From positions 4,656,501 to 4,720,500 of the forward strand of contig NZ_JAPEMI010000001.1 in assembly GCF_026342835.1 (NCBI RefSeq): 64,000 nucleotides of DNA. Reading direction: 5' to 3'. This document shows, piece by piece, positions 54,024 to 62,704 of the stretch (within the stretch, counting starts at the first letter, position 1; every line of letters begins with the position of its first letter). Position numbers and translations under genes: made by a program. The notes under the pieces were generated by a model. It was not told where the DNA came from. It saw only the letters and a list, made by a program, of their open reading frames with translations, and searched no databases. Origin of the DNA: Streptomyces sp. NBC_00154. Its GTDB lineage: Bacteria; Actinomycetota; Actinomycetes; Streptomycetales; Streptomycetaceae.

Positions 54024-54111
54024 TTGACGGTAGTAGTTGACGGCAGTTTTTTGGGCGCACCGGGTAGGCGGTGCACTGCGTGACTAGAAATATTCTCTAC
54101 GGATTCAAGGC
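54024..54111 (+). repeat. Copy B of the 87-nt dispersed repeat
   Basis: It starts with TTGACGGTAGTAG then TTGACGGCAGTTT and contains TAGAAATATTCTCTACGG. It abuts the dapA fragment and resembles 37170-37256 throughout. From 54112 to 54509 I see no gene. Confidence 0.7.
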
Positions 54112-54509
54112 TCCTCGCTCCTTGTCGCGCGCTCCCCGGCTCATCGCCGGGGCCCTGTGCTCCTGTCTCCGTCTCGCGCAGGGCCCCGGCTGCGCCGGTC
54201 GCGCATTTGTTCATGCTTCGACTGCTCTTCACTTGTTTCCCGTCGCGCGGCCGCGTGGAGCCCAGCGAGCGGTCACTCGAGGCAACCCCTAAGCCATTAC
54301 TGGTTGAATCCGGGAAATCCTTCCGCGCGACATCCTCGAAGAGAACGCGCAAGGTGTAAGGGCGGGGGTTCAACCTGGAGTTACACGGAGTTGCTTCTGC
54401 CAGTCCCGCCACTACGTCAGCGTCACGCCGTAGCCATGATGGTTATGGCCTGCCGCTCACGACGGCACGCGACTGGGATCGCAAGCACAGTGCCGAAAAG
54501 GAGAAAACC

Positions 54510-55532
54510 ATGAGAGGGAAGATCGCCCTGAGTGCCGCCGCGGCAGTTGCGCTTGTCGGAGGGATGGCTGCGATCACGGTCGAGCCGGCTTCCGCTGCCC
54601 CGAACCAGAAGTGTCGGGTAGTAGCAAGTAGCCTGACCGGAGAGAACTTCGCTCCCAATGGGACGTTCAACGTCTCGCCTGCTGGGATGATGGTGCGCTC
54701 TTCCTCTGACGGTCGCATCGGACCGACCACCGTTACGGGTGCGGGCAACTTCTCCGTAGGTCCTGTGGCCTGTACCGGGGCGGCAGCGACATCGGCAGGA
54801 AGCGGAACAGATGCAGCCGCTGCGACAGCTGCCGGGACGCGTGCAGCACAAGCGGCGATAAATAGAGGCGCCTCCCCGCAAGCTGCAAAGGCGCAAGGCA
54901 TCGCAGCGGCACAGACCACGGCGAGAACCCTTGGCTTGTCGCAGACGATGATAAACCAAGTCATCAATCAGACAACCAACAACATGACCCAAATCCAGAA
55001 TTCCAGCGTCATCAATGCCCCCGTCAATGTTGCCCCCGTCAATGTGGGGACGGGGCCGATTACGCAGCCGACGACGACCACGACCGGCACGCAGCCGACG
55101 ACGACCACGACCGGCACGCAGCCGACGACGACCACGACCGGCACGCAGCCGACGACGACCACGACCGGCACGCAGCCGACGACGACCACGACCGGCACGC
55201 AGCCGACGACGACCACGACCGGCACGCAGCCGACGACGACCACGACCGGCACGCAGCCGACGACGACCACGACCGGCACGCAGCCGACGACGACCACGAC
55301 CGGCACGCAGCCGACGACCACTTCGACCGGCACGCAGCCGACGACCACTTCGACCGGCACGCAGCCGACGACCACTTCGACCGGCACGCAGCCGACGACC
55401 ACTTCGACCGGCACGCAGCCGACGACCACTTCGACCGGCACGCAGCCGACGACCACTTCGACCGGCACGCAGCCGACGACGACCACGACCGGCACGCAGC
55501 TGACTACCACCACCCCGGCCAGCAGCCAGTGA
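54510..55532 (+). CDS. Secreted protein with 9-residue Thr-rich tandem repeats
   Basis: A 340-residue protein. A signal peptide covers about residues 1-29 (ending ASAAP). Residues about 30-180 form an Ala/Thr/Asn-rich domain (GENFAPNGTFNVSPAGM; AAATSAGSGTDAAAATAAGT; SQTMINQVINQTTNNMT). The last about 155 residues consist of about 16 near-perfect copies of GTQPTTT(T/S)T, ending in QLTTTTPASSQ. No sortase motif is visible. Thr-rich repeats of this type are likely O-glycosylated or act as a flexible wall-spanning stalk (inference). A strong hairpin terminator follows. Confidence 0.75.
   Translation: MRGKIALSAAAAVALVGGMAAITVEPASAAPNQKCRVVASSLTGENFAPNGTFNVSPAGMMVRSSSDGRIGPTTVTGAGNFSVGPVACTGAAATSAGSGTDAAAATAAGTRAAQAAINRGASPQAAKAQGIAAAQTTARTLGLSQTMINQVINQTTNNMTQIQNSSVINAPVNVAPVNVGTGPITQPTTTTTGTQPTTTTTGTQPTTTTTGTQPTTTTTGTQPTTTTTGTQPTTTTTGTQPTTTTTGTQPTTTTTGTQPTTTTTGTQPTTTSTGTQPTTTSTGTQPTTTSTGTQPTTTSTGTQPTTTSTGTQPTTTSTGTQPTTTTTGTQLTTTTPASSQ
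55068..55499 (+). repeat. 27-bp minisatellite, 16 units, two subtypes
   Basis: Unit GGCACGCAGCCGACGACGACC plus ACGACC repeats in frame; nine units of one subtype are followed by six in which ACGACC becomes ACTTCGACC-type (Thr to Ser), then one more of the first. Blocks of identical units imply recent expansion. Confidence 0.85.
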
Positions 55533-55601
55533 TGGAGCAGGCGCCGCGTGGGCACTTCGCCGGCGTCCTGCGTCCGTAGTTGATCGTTAGCCTCGATCGG
55601 T

Positions 55602-55637
55602 CATGAGCCCTCATCGGTTTCTTGATGAGGGCTCATG
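55602..55637 (+). terminator. Terminator after the repeat-protein gene
   Basis: A perfect 14-bp stem CATGAGCCCTCATC/GATGAGGGCTCATG with an 8-nt loop. Confidence 0.8.
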
Positions 55638-55764
55638 TGCCTGTGCGGTGCGTCCTCTCCGGAGCGGGGGCAGCCTGGCGGCCCGGCTGTCGCGCGTCGG
55701 GTCGGCGCCGGGTTCTACTCTCCCGCGCACTCCCCCCGTCAGTTCACTTCTAGCCTTTGGGCTG

Positions 55765-56148
55765 ATGAACATGAAGAAGACAACCCTGCGGAGCGTCAGT
55801 GTCGCAGCGGCGGCCTCTTTCTGCTTGGAGGTCGGCATATTGGGCACATCAGCGAGTGAATCCGTTGCTTCACCACAGAATTCTCAGGTCGCACCGGAGG
55901 TGCTTAAGTGCTATACGACCATCAGTGATCCAGACGCGATCGTGTGCTATCGGGTTTCGAAGCGGATCCTGAACAGGGGCGGCCAGATTACATTCTTCCC
56001 CTTCCTTATCCAGGTGCCCACGCCTTCGAATGCCCCAGCTCCGGTCGTCGTGAACGGTTTGCCCCCGCCCCCGCCCGATCTGCCAGGGGAACTTCGACCC
56101 GAATCCTCCAGCGGCACTGAATACTCACCACAGTCACCAGCTGGCTGA
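55765..56148 (+). CDS. Hypothetical secreted protein
   Basis: A 127-residue protein with an N-terminal export-like segment (MNMKKTTLRSVSVAAAASF) and a proline-rich C-terminus (GLPPPPPDLPGELRPESS). Two cysteines (LKCYTT, IVCYRV) are close enough for a disulfide. No family recognised. An ATG at 55771 is an in-frame alternative. Composition is a little less GC-rich than the core region. Confidence 0.55.
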   Translation: MNMKKTTLRSVSVAAAASFCLEVGILGTSASESVASPQNSQVAPEVLKCYTTISDPDAIVCYRVSKRILNRGGQITFFPFLIQVPTPSNAPAPVVVNGLPPPPPDLPGELRPESSSGTEYSPQSPAG

Positions 56149-56229
56149 GATCGTCTTCACCGGGTACCGCCGAGCTCCCCGCGGACCGCAGGCCCGGAGG
56201 CCATCGACGGCCTCATTGCGTTGGCCTGG

Positions 56230-56655
56230 TCATTGATCGCAGGAAATCTCGGCCAACCACTCCGGGGTGTAGCACTCAGCGAACGACCACTTCCGGTCCG
56301 TGTAGCGGTCGTCCGTGCTGTCGGTGTACACCTCAAGCCTGCCTTGCGGCGTCAAGCGGTAGTACTCGCGAATCGGGTCACCCTCCACGGTGGGATAAGT
56401 CACCTTCAGTTCTGCGCTCTCGCCACTCTTCAGGGCTCGCCGGAGGCAGACGATTTCCGGAACCGCCTGCTTCTGCATCTCCTCACCCTGAGCCAAGCTC
56501 ACCTCGCCACAACTTGAAAATTCGGTTCTGGACTCCCAGCGGTCCTTGACCGGATCGTCCAGCGTGCCGCAACTTGCAGCCAGCAAGGACGTGGCCGCTA
56601 CCGCGACGAGCCGCGCGCGGACCGAGACCGCCGCCACACAGCGACGAGAGGCCAC
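56230..56655 (-). CDS. Hypothetical lipoprotein
   Basis: A 141-residue protein with an N-terminal signal ending in the lipobox LLAASCGTL. The mature domain contains four more cysteines (FSSCGEV, EIVCLRR, AECYTPEWLAEISC), suggesting disulfide bonds outside the membrane. No family recognised. Start assignment is uncertain: GTG at 56655 or 56637; the longer open frame upstream has no similarity. Confidence 0.55.
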   Translation of the reverse strand: MASRRCVAAVSVRARLVAVAATSLLAASCGTLDDPVKDRWESRTEFSSCGEVSLAQGEEMQKQAVPEIVCLRRALKSGESAELKVTYPTVEGDPIREYYRLTPQGRLEVYTDSTDDRYTDRKWSFAECYTPEWLAEISCDQ

Positions 56656-56950
56656 ACTCCGACCCGTCGTCCGCGCCAGGTCCGTTGGCCCCACTCGTCG
56701 CAACTGGTCCGACACGTCGTTGTCGGCGTACCCGAGCAGACCTGTCTTCGCTCTCAAAGCCCCTCCCCAACTCAATGCTTGATCGCGGCCGCACCATACC
56801 CGCAGCTCCGACATGAGATACACCGATGCCGCCTCTTCGGGCCGGTACTTGGCGTTGCGCGCCTCCGTGGCGACGCCGAAGCCGTTCCGTCGCTCTTTCC
56901 GTGGGAGCAAGCGGTCCTTCGACCGTGTCGGGCGGTGGCCGCCGTGCCCG

Positions 56951-57823
56951 TCAATGGTTCGAGTTCTTGATCCGACGATGAGTGACCTGTTCCCGTGCCG
57001 TGCGCCACCGGGACCGGGTCTGCTCGACCACGCTGTCCCACTGCCGGCGGACCTCATGGTCGGAAGGGCGGTGGCCCTGACGGATCCGGCCGAGCTCGTC
57101 TTGTACTTCTCGTCCCAGTGCCGCCGACGCAACCAGGGCGAGCATGGCTGCGAAGAGCGCGGAGAGCATCGCGAAGACAGCACCGACCACCCCGTAGCGT
57201 GCTGCGGAGGAGTTGAAGAGATGCGGCATGTAGATGGTTGCGCCCACTGAATAGGCCGCCGTCAGGACGGCGCCGGTGACGCCGAAAGGAAGCAGGTCCG
57301 GCCAGCTGATCCGCTTCGCCGACAGGATCCGGCCGCTCCAGACGAGGAATACGGCGGTCACCAGTATGCCGACCACCGCGACGGCCAGACCCAGCGCGCC
57401 CTCGCCATGGAGCGTGGAGAGCAACGTGGTGACCACTACGTAGCCGCCGAGACTGAGGATCCACCACAAGCCGTTGCGCGTGTTGCGCACACTGAGGGGC
57501 TTGAGGTCCCATGCCTGTTCGAAGAGTCGCTGTGCGGCTCGCGCGAAGCTCAGCACCGAGATCGTCAGAAACACGACCCCGAAGATGCCCACGCTTGCGC
57601 TGGTCGCTTCGGCAGGAGAGAACAGCGAGCTGACTGCCGTGGCGCCTGCTCCGGTGAGGTTGTAGCGCCTGATGATCTGCTCTGCGGCGTCGAAGTGCAC
57701 GAAGTTGCTCAAGACAGCGCCGAGGAGGATGGAGAGCGGGACCAATGCCGTCAGGGCGCTGGACGCCAGGGCCATCGAGCGGTCGAAACCCACGATCTTC
57801 TGAAACCGGTTGATGACCCGCAA
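56951..57823 (-). CDS. YihY/BrkB-family membrane protein, start unclear
   Basis: A 290-residue protein with six predicted transmembrane helices. BrkB-family hallmarks include ALASSALTALVPLSILLGA near the N-terminus, the DLTPLS-like QAWDLKPLSVRNTRNGLWW and the second half TGAVLTAAYSVGATIYMPHL. No transport activity is established. No ATG or GTG lies between the in-frame stop upstream and the first visible start, a TTG at 57823, although the reading frame continues upstream with similar composition (LVRTLTFWLRPAFAL). So the N-terminus may be mutated or may use an unusual start. Confidence 0.8.
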   Translation of the reverse strand: MRVINRFQKIVGFDRSMALASSALTALVPLSILLGAVLSNFVHFDAAEQIIRRYNLTGAGATAVSSLFSPAEATSASVGIFGVVFLTISVLSFARAAQRLFEQAWDLKPLSVRNTRNGLWWILSLGGYVVVTTLLSTLHGEGALGLAVAVVGILVTAVFLVWSGRILSAKRISWPDLLPFGVTGAVLTAAYSVGATIYMPHLFNSSAARYGVVGAVFAMLSALFAAMLALVASAALGREVQDELGRIRQGHRPSDHEVRRQWDSVVEQTRSRWRTAREQVTHRRIKNSNH

Positions 57824-58139
57824 CGCGAAGGCAGGCCGCAGCCAGAACGTCAGTGTTCTGACGAGGCGCTCTCGATTGATCCCCGTCGTCCTGCCCTCCG
57901 TGAAGATCGGGACCTCTGTGGCGACGCGAGCCTAACGGTCGGTCGCCTGACCGATGAAGGGCGACACGAGAAGCAGCATGCCGGCCGCACGACATCCCGA
58001 TGCCTCACATCATCCGTGGTCCGCTGTGCTCCGGTAGATCGGGGCTGACGGGGAGCACGACAAAGACCCAGGTCACCGGTTGTAGGCCGGGAGCCTGGGC
58101 CTTGATCGTTCCCCGCGATTGCGGCGGGGGCGTGGCTTC

Positions 58140-58157
58140 GTGCCACTCACGTGCCGG
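58140..58157. other. Arm-motif-like sequence near a second integrase relic
   Basis: GTGCCACTCACGTGCCGG resembles the arm motif at 39001, 39861 and 49923. It lies 52 nt from the integrase stop. Confidence 0.45.
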
Positions 58158-58208
58158 ATGCCTCCTCCGGGTCCTCCCCGGAGGGGCCGTCCGGGCGGGA
58201 TTTTTGAT

Positions 58209-58356
58209 CTACTCATCGCCGTGGGCGGAGATCGCGTGGTCCCGCCCTTCGACCAGGCGCTGATGGATCAGTGCGGCCCGCACCGACGAGTGCCCCATGT
58301 TGCTGCATCACGTCGCGCATTGCTGTGCCACCGGTCGCAGCGAGGATGTCGACGCG
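58209..58356 (-). pseudogene. Tyrosine integrase, C-terminal remnant
   Basis: A short decayed tail of a second phage-type integrase. One frame reads DILAATGGTAMRDVMQQ and, after a frameshift, another reads HMGHSSVRAALIHQRLVEG and RDHAISAHGDE to a stop at 58209. The GHSSVRAALIHQ block is a standard tyrosine-recombinase C-terminal motif. Nothing remains upstream of it, so this is a relic of an older integration. Confidence 0.7.
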
Positions 58357-58401
58357 CGTTTCTGGTTCCGGATCGTTCCGTTGGTGCGGGGCGGCCGGCC
58401 G

Positions 58402-59160
58402 TCAGGGCACGGTGTACCCGCCGTCGACGGGCAGCGCGATGCCCGTGACGAAGCTCGCCTTGTCCGAGCAGAGCCAGACCACGGCGTCAGCGATTTCGCC
58501 TGCGTCGGCGATGCGTCCCAAGGGGTGGGCAGCGATGAGCGCTCTCAGCGGGTCCTCGTTCGGGTCCAGGGACGCGAGCATCGGAGTCTCCACCAGACCG
58601 GGGCACACGGCGTTGATCCGGATGCCGTGCGGCGCGACCTCGAGCGCCGAGCTCTTGGTCATGGCGACCTCGGCGGCCTTGGTGGCCGTGTAGCCGGAGA
58701 ACCCGGGGACACCCACCAGCGCCGCGCCGGAGGACATGTTCACGATCGAGCCGGAGCCTTGCGCCACCATGTGCCGGAGCTCGTGCTTCATCGACAGGAA
58801 CACGCCGCGCACGTTGAGGGCGATCATGTGGTCGAGCATCTCGGTCGAGTAGTCCTGGGTGAGCTGGAACTCGCCGTCGTAGCCTGCGTTGTTGACGGCG
58901 ACGTCCAGGTGGCCCATGTCTGCGACAGCGGCCCGGACGGCTTTCTCCACCTGGGACTCGTCCGTCACGTCGGCCACCACGTAGCGGGCCGAGCCGCCGG
59001 AGGCCTCGACCAGACGAACAGTCTCCTTCAGGGTCTCCGCCGTGCGGCCGGCGACTGTCACCAGCGCCCCTTCGGCCGCCAGGGCCAGCGCACTCGCCCG
59101 CCCGATGCCGCTGCCGCCCCCGGTGACGAGCGCCGACTTGCCTGCAAACTGCTGGTTCAT
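58402..59160 (-). CDS. SDR family oxidoreductase
   Basis: A 252-residue short-chain dehydrogenase/reductase. The NAD(P) motif is VTGGGSGIGRASALALA; NNAGYDGEF, the Ser in IVNMSSGAALVG, and the catalytic YTATKAA (Tyr/Lys) are all present, with the C-terminal DGGYTVP typical of the classical SDR family. The substrate is unknown. A GAGGAAAAG ribosome-binding site lies about 5 nt before the ATG. It lies 123 nt downstream of the aldo/keto reductase gene on the same strand, so the two may form a redox operon. Confidence 0.93.
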   Translation of the reverse strand: MNQQFAGKSALVTGGGSGIGRASALALAAEGALVTVAGRTAETLKETVRLVEASGGSARYVVADVTDESQVEKAVRAAVADMGHLDVAVNNAGYDGEFQLTQDYSTEMLDHMIALNVRGVFLSMKHELRHMVAQGSGSIVNMSSGAALVGVPGFSGYTATKAAEVAMTKSSALEVAPHGIRINAVCPGLVETPMLASLDPNEDPLRALIAAHPLGRIADAGEIADAVVWLCSDKASFVTGIALPVDGGYTVP

Positions 59161-59283
59161 TTCTTTTCCTCTCTGTACCTCGTACCTCTGCGCGTGTTGT
59201 CTTTGTTGGAGTGGTCGGTCAGGAACGCTCAGGCCGGGCATGCTGTGCGCCGCGGCCGTCACGTGCGATCCGGACCGGGGAGG

Positions 59284-60303
59284 TCACCGCCGGCGCAGGC
59301 GCTTGTCGACCAGGGCCGGCGGGGTGGCGTTGTAGTTGTCGGCCGCATTGACCTCGGTGCCGGGCGCGACGATCTCGTCGATCCGGTCGAGGATGTCGTC
59401 GCCCAGTTCGGTGTCGGCGGCGGCCAGCAGACCGTCCAGCTGCTCGCGGGTCCGCGGCCCGATCAGTACCGAGGTGACGGCCGGATGCGATCGGACGAAG
59501 GCCAGGGCCAGGTGAGTCAGCGGCATGCCGGCTTCCTGCGCCACCTTGCCGAGCTCACGGACAGCCTCGATCTTGGCCTGGTTGGCGGGCATGCTGAGAT
59601 CGAACTCGCCTCCCGCGATCCGGGCGCGGACCTTCGTCGTCGGGTCGGCGCCGGACAGCCAGCCGCCGGACAGGGGGGCGTAGGTCAGGACGCCCATGCC
59701 GTAGCGCTGCGCGGTGGGCAGAACGGCCTCCTCGATGGTGCGGCTGAGGATCGAGTACCGCGGCTGCTCGGTGAGGAAGCGGCGGTGACCGCCCTTCTCG
59801 GCGGCCCACTGTGCCTCCACGGTGCGCTCGACCGGAAAGGTGGAGGAGCCGATCGCGCGGACCTTGCCGGCGCGGACCAGGTCGGACAGTGCCGACAGCG
59901 TCTCGTCCAGGTCGGTGGTGTAGTCGGTGCGGTGTATCTGGTAGAGGTCGATGTAGTCGGTGTCCAGCCGTCGGAGGCTGTCCTCCACCGCGCGCTTGAC
60001 CCACCGCGCGGAGCCGCCGGCATGGTTGGCGTCGGGGCTCATCGGCAGGCCGAACTTCGTTGCGAGCACCACGTCTTCGCGACGGCCCTTGAGGGCCTTG
60101 CCGACGATCACCTCGGATTCGCCGCCGGAATACACGTCAGCGGTATCGATGAAATTGATGCCGGAATCGAGCGCCGCGTGGATGATTTCGACGGCGTCCG
60201 CGTGGTCTGCATTTCCGGAGCTGCCGAAATCGCCGAAGTTCATCGCCCCGAGAGCGAACTCGCTCACCGATACTCCGGTGGCACCGAGAATCCTGCGCTT
60301 CAT
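59284..60303 (-). CDS. Aldo/keto reductase
   Basis: A 339-residue reductase. Active-site residues are visible: Asp and Tyr in FIDTADVYSGGESE, Lys in LATKFGLPM and His in YQIHRTDYTT; the cofactor end is SVLIGPRTREQLDGLL. It resembles YajO/MocA-type AKRs acting on aldehydes or ketosugars; the substrate is not known. It precedes the SDR gene, with which it may be co-transcribed. Confidence 0.93.
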   Translation of the reverse strand: MKRRILGATGVSVSEFALGAMNFGDFGSSGNADHADAVEIIHAALDSGINFIDTADVYSGGESEVIVGKALKGRREDVVLATKFGLPMSPDANHAGGSARWVKRAVEDSLRRLDTDYIDLYQIHRTDYTTDLDETLSALSDLVRAGKVRAIGSSTFPVERTVEAQWAAEKGGHRRFLTEQPRYSILSRTIEEAVLPTAQRYGMGVLTYAPLSGGWLSGADPTTKVRARIAGGEFDLSMPANQAKIEAVRELGKVAQEAGMPLTHLALAFVRSHPAVTSVLIGPRTREQLDGLLAAADTELGDDILDRIDEIVAPGTEVNAADNYNATPPALVDKRLRRR

Positions 60304-60488
60304 GCGTGGTCTCCCTTGGATGATCTGCTCCGGCCCTGTTGGCCGGGGTCAGTGACATATCCAGAGCACCACCGGCGCAGATATCCCGGAAGGGCACGCC
60401 TTGACCCGGGGTGTGGTCTACGGGGGTACAGCAGAACCCCTCACGGCTGAAGACGCGCCCCGCTCGCAGAGCTAATAGCCTGACAATC

Positions 60489-60808
60489 ATGAGTGAGAAC
60501 GTTCCCGAGACTGATCTTCGGGAATTCCTGCGGACCCGCCGGGCTCGCATCACCCCGGAGCAAGCAGGCCTTCCCCCGCATCCTGGCGTGCGCCGGGTGC
60601 CTGGTCTCAGACGCGAGGAAGTCGCCCAGCTGGCCGGAGTCAGCGTCGACTATTACGTACGGCTGGAACGCGGTGCGCAGGAGCCCGGTCATGGTCGGTC
60701 GCCGAGGCCGCCGCCCGGCTCGAAGGCGTCGCCCGACGCCGAGCCCGACGACAGATCAACTGGCACGCTTTCGGGACAACCCACCAGACTGCGCTGGAGG
60801 AGACCTGA
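60489..60808 (+). pseudogene. Truncated XRE-family regulator fused to a second gene fragment
   Basis: From 60489 the frame gives the N-terminal helix-turn-helix of an MmyB-type XRE regulator (DLREFLRTRRARITPEQAG, then RRVPGLRREEVAQLAGVSVD and YYVRLERG) and then loses family similarity near 60680. In another frame, 60690-60808 reads SVAEAAARLEGVARRRARRQ and ends TALEET-stop, the tail of an unidentified gene. The two are joined by deletion. The HTH frame stays open into the next gene, so automatic annotation may produce one 346-codon chimeric protein. Confidence 0.65.
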
Positions 60809-60809
60809 C

Positions 60810-61529
60810 ATGAACGAGCTGCTCACCCGGGCAATCGAAGCCCACGGTGGGGTCACACGCTGGCAGGAGCTGACCCAGGTGCAAGCCGTCATCGTCAGTG
60901 GTGGCCACCTGTTCGCCATCAAGGGCCTGCCGCAGGATTCCGCGCCGCGCGAGATGACCGTCCGCCTCCACGAGGAGCACGCCTCGGTCAAGCCCTTCGG
61001 TGCCCCTGACCAGAAGACCGATTTCACGCCCGGACGAGTGACCATCGACAAGCTCGACGGGCGGGTGGTGGCCGAACGCAAGGACCCGCGGACGTCCTTC
61101 ACAGGCCACGTCCTGGAGACCCCCTGGGACCCGCTGGACCGCACCTACTTCAACGGCTATGCACTGTGGACCTACCTCAACACGCCGTTCCTGCTGTCCA
61201 TGCCCGGCTTCGCGGTCACCGAGATCGAAGCGTTGCGGGAAGGAGGCGAAGTACGGCGAGGACTGCGCGCCACCTTCCCGTCCGAGATCGCCAGTCACAG
61301 CACCCACCAGGACTTCTACTTCGGCCCAGACCACCTCCTGCGCCGGCACGACTACCACGTCGACGTCGCCGGTGGGTTCGCCGCCGCGCAGTACGTATAC
61401 GACTACGTGGAAGCGGACGGCATCGTGCTGCCCACCAGACGCCGGGCCTACCGCCGCGACACCAACGGCCACCCCGTCCTCGATGAGGTCATGGTCTCGA
61501 TCGACCTCAGCAGCATCCACTTCAGCTGA
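60810..61529 (+). CDS. Hypothetical protein (239 aa)
   Basis: A 239-residue soluble protein starting MNELLTRAIEAHGGVTRWQE. The ATG is preceded by GGAGGAGACCTGAC, an excellent ribosome-binding site, and lies 1 nt after the stop of the preceding relic, so this is the start I trust despite the longer open frame. Sequence is beta-rich (VTIDKLDGRVVAERKDPRTS; DYVEADGIVLPTRRRAYRR) and recalls lipoprotein-carrier-like folds of unknown actinobacterial proteins. No catalytic motif or membrane segment is seen. Confidence 0.75.
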   Translation: MNELLTRAIEAHGGVTRWQELTQVQAVIVSGGHLFAIKGLPQDSAPREMTVRLHEEHASVKPFGAPDQKTDFTPGRVTIDKLDGRVVAERKDPRTSFTGHVLETPWDPLDRTYFNGYALWTYLNTPFLLSMPGFAVTEIEALREGGEVRRGLRATFPSEIASHSTHQDFYFGPDHLLRRHDYHVDVAGGFAAAQYVYDYVEADGIVLPTRRRAYRRDTNGHPVLDEVMVSIDLSSIHFS

Positions 61530-61617
61530 CAGAAGACTTGGCCGAGGCCGTCAAGGCTGCGGGCGTCCCACCGCAAGCCTCATGAGGGGCCGTCAGCCCC
61601 TCGACGATCGTTCACTT

Positions 61618-62193
61618 TCAGAGCGGAGCAAGGATCATCAGGACCTCGTCACGGGTGTCGTCGGGTGTGAGCCGGAGGGCGCCGGGCCAGCGCCCTATCT
61701 CTCGCCATCCGAGCCGTCCGTAGAAGTCCTCCAGCCCCTCGCCTCCCCGGGCTGCGAGGTGCAGCTGTTCAAGGCCCAGCTCATCGCGGGCGATCTTCCG
61801 GAGCTCGTGGACGAGGGCCGATCCGATGCCACGTCCGCGGAAGGCGGGACGGGTCTGCAGATGATGGACCGTGCCCCAGTGTCCGACGAGCCGGTAAGGG
61901 TCGCGGTTGAGGATGACCCATCCGGCCAGGAGGCCGTTGGTGCGGGCGACGAGAAGTCTGCTCTGTTGTGGGTCGAGGCGGCCGAGGAGCTTGTCCGCGA
62001 CAGGGGTGACGTCGTCCTCGCTGACAGGCGGGAACGGGAATCCCGCGGCGCCGCCGGTGTTGGTGACCGTGACCCAGCAGTCGATCAACTCCCGCCGGAG
62101 GTCAGGGGCGACATCGCGAGGGTCGGTTATCTGTACCAGGTCGAGGGCGCTGTCGTGCGGCATGAGGAGGAGGATGCCAGAGGGATCCGACAT
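61618..62193 (-). CDS. GNAT family N-acetyltransferase
   Basis: A 191-residue acetyl-CoA-dependent transferase. Motif A is LQTRPAFRGRGIGSALVHEL (R-x-x-G-x-G/A pyrophosphate loop), followed by LEQLHLAARGGEGLEDFYGR and a C-terminal YGRLGWREIGRWP. The acceptor is unknown. The ATG at 62193 starts MSDPSG; an ATG at 62163 (MPHDSALD) is equally plausible. It is convergent with the preceding 239-aa protein gene. Confidence 0.87.
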   Translation of the reverse strand: MSDPSGILLLMPHDSALDLVQITDPRDVAPDLRRELIDCWVTVTNTGGAAGFPFPPVSEDDVTPVADKLLGRLDPQQSRLLVARTNGLLAGWVILNRDPYRLVGHWGTVHHLQTRPAFRGRGIGSALVHELRKIARDELGLEQLHLAARGGEGLEDFYGRLGWREIGRWPGALRLTPDDTRDEVLMILAPL

Positions 62194-62294
62194 CCTCGCC
62201 GCGGTCAGGATCTCGCGGTGCGTTCGCCGGCTTCGGCCGATGCAGTTCCGTGGTCGTCGTGTGCGTCGTGACGCCTTCGGCGCCGGGGGCGGAG

Positions 62295-62492
62295 CTACAC
62301 GTGTTGGCGTGACCTTCCTGGTGGCCCATGGTGGTGTCTCGCCTTCTCGCCGGGGCTGGGCGCCCACGTTCGAGCGCATCCCGAGCAGTGCCAGTGCCAC
62401 AGGTGCGGGGCAGCCGGTGTCGTGCGACTCGTGTCGCGCCAGAGTGCCCGGTGATCCAGGCAGTGGGGGCAGTTCGGCGACTGGTGCACCAC
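62295..62492 (-). CDS. Small zinc-ribbon protein
   Basis: A 65-residue protein with two CxxC knuckles (NCPHCLDH and HCSGCART) 27 residues apart, the spacing of a zinc ribbon. A GGAGG ribosome-binding site lies 6 nt before the GTG at 62492, which supports the short start. The C-terminus is basic and His-rich (EKARHHHGPPGRSRQH). No family assignment. Confidence 0.55.
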   Translation of the reverse strand: MVHQSPNCPHCLDHRALWRDTSRTTPAAPHLWHWHCSGCARTWAPSPGEKARHHHGPPGRSRQHV

Positions 62493-62704
62493 GGCGTCCT
62501 CCTGCGTCGATTGATGGCCAGCGTGGTACGGCGGCCGGTGGTTCGGTGTGCCGACCCGCCCTTCCCACTCGTACGGGGGACCCGTGCCGGGGGTCGGGGC
62601 CGCGATGCCGTCACCCGAATGGATGCGTACAGGTGGTCGCACGGGAACGGGCCGCGCAAGGTCGGTTCTGTCCGGCTCCATCCCGTTCCGGCCCAGGAGT
62701 TTCC

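Noticed and set aside
55068..55499. CRISPR-like array of 27-bp repeats
   Set aside because: Units are contiguous with no unique spacers and lie in frame within a gene.
54968..55555. Long minus-strand open frame of Val/Cys-rich repeats
   Set aside because: It is the complement of the Thr-rich minisatellite; repeated DNA keeps all frames open, and there is no ribosome-binding site.
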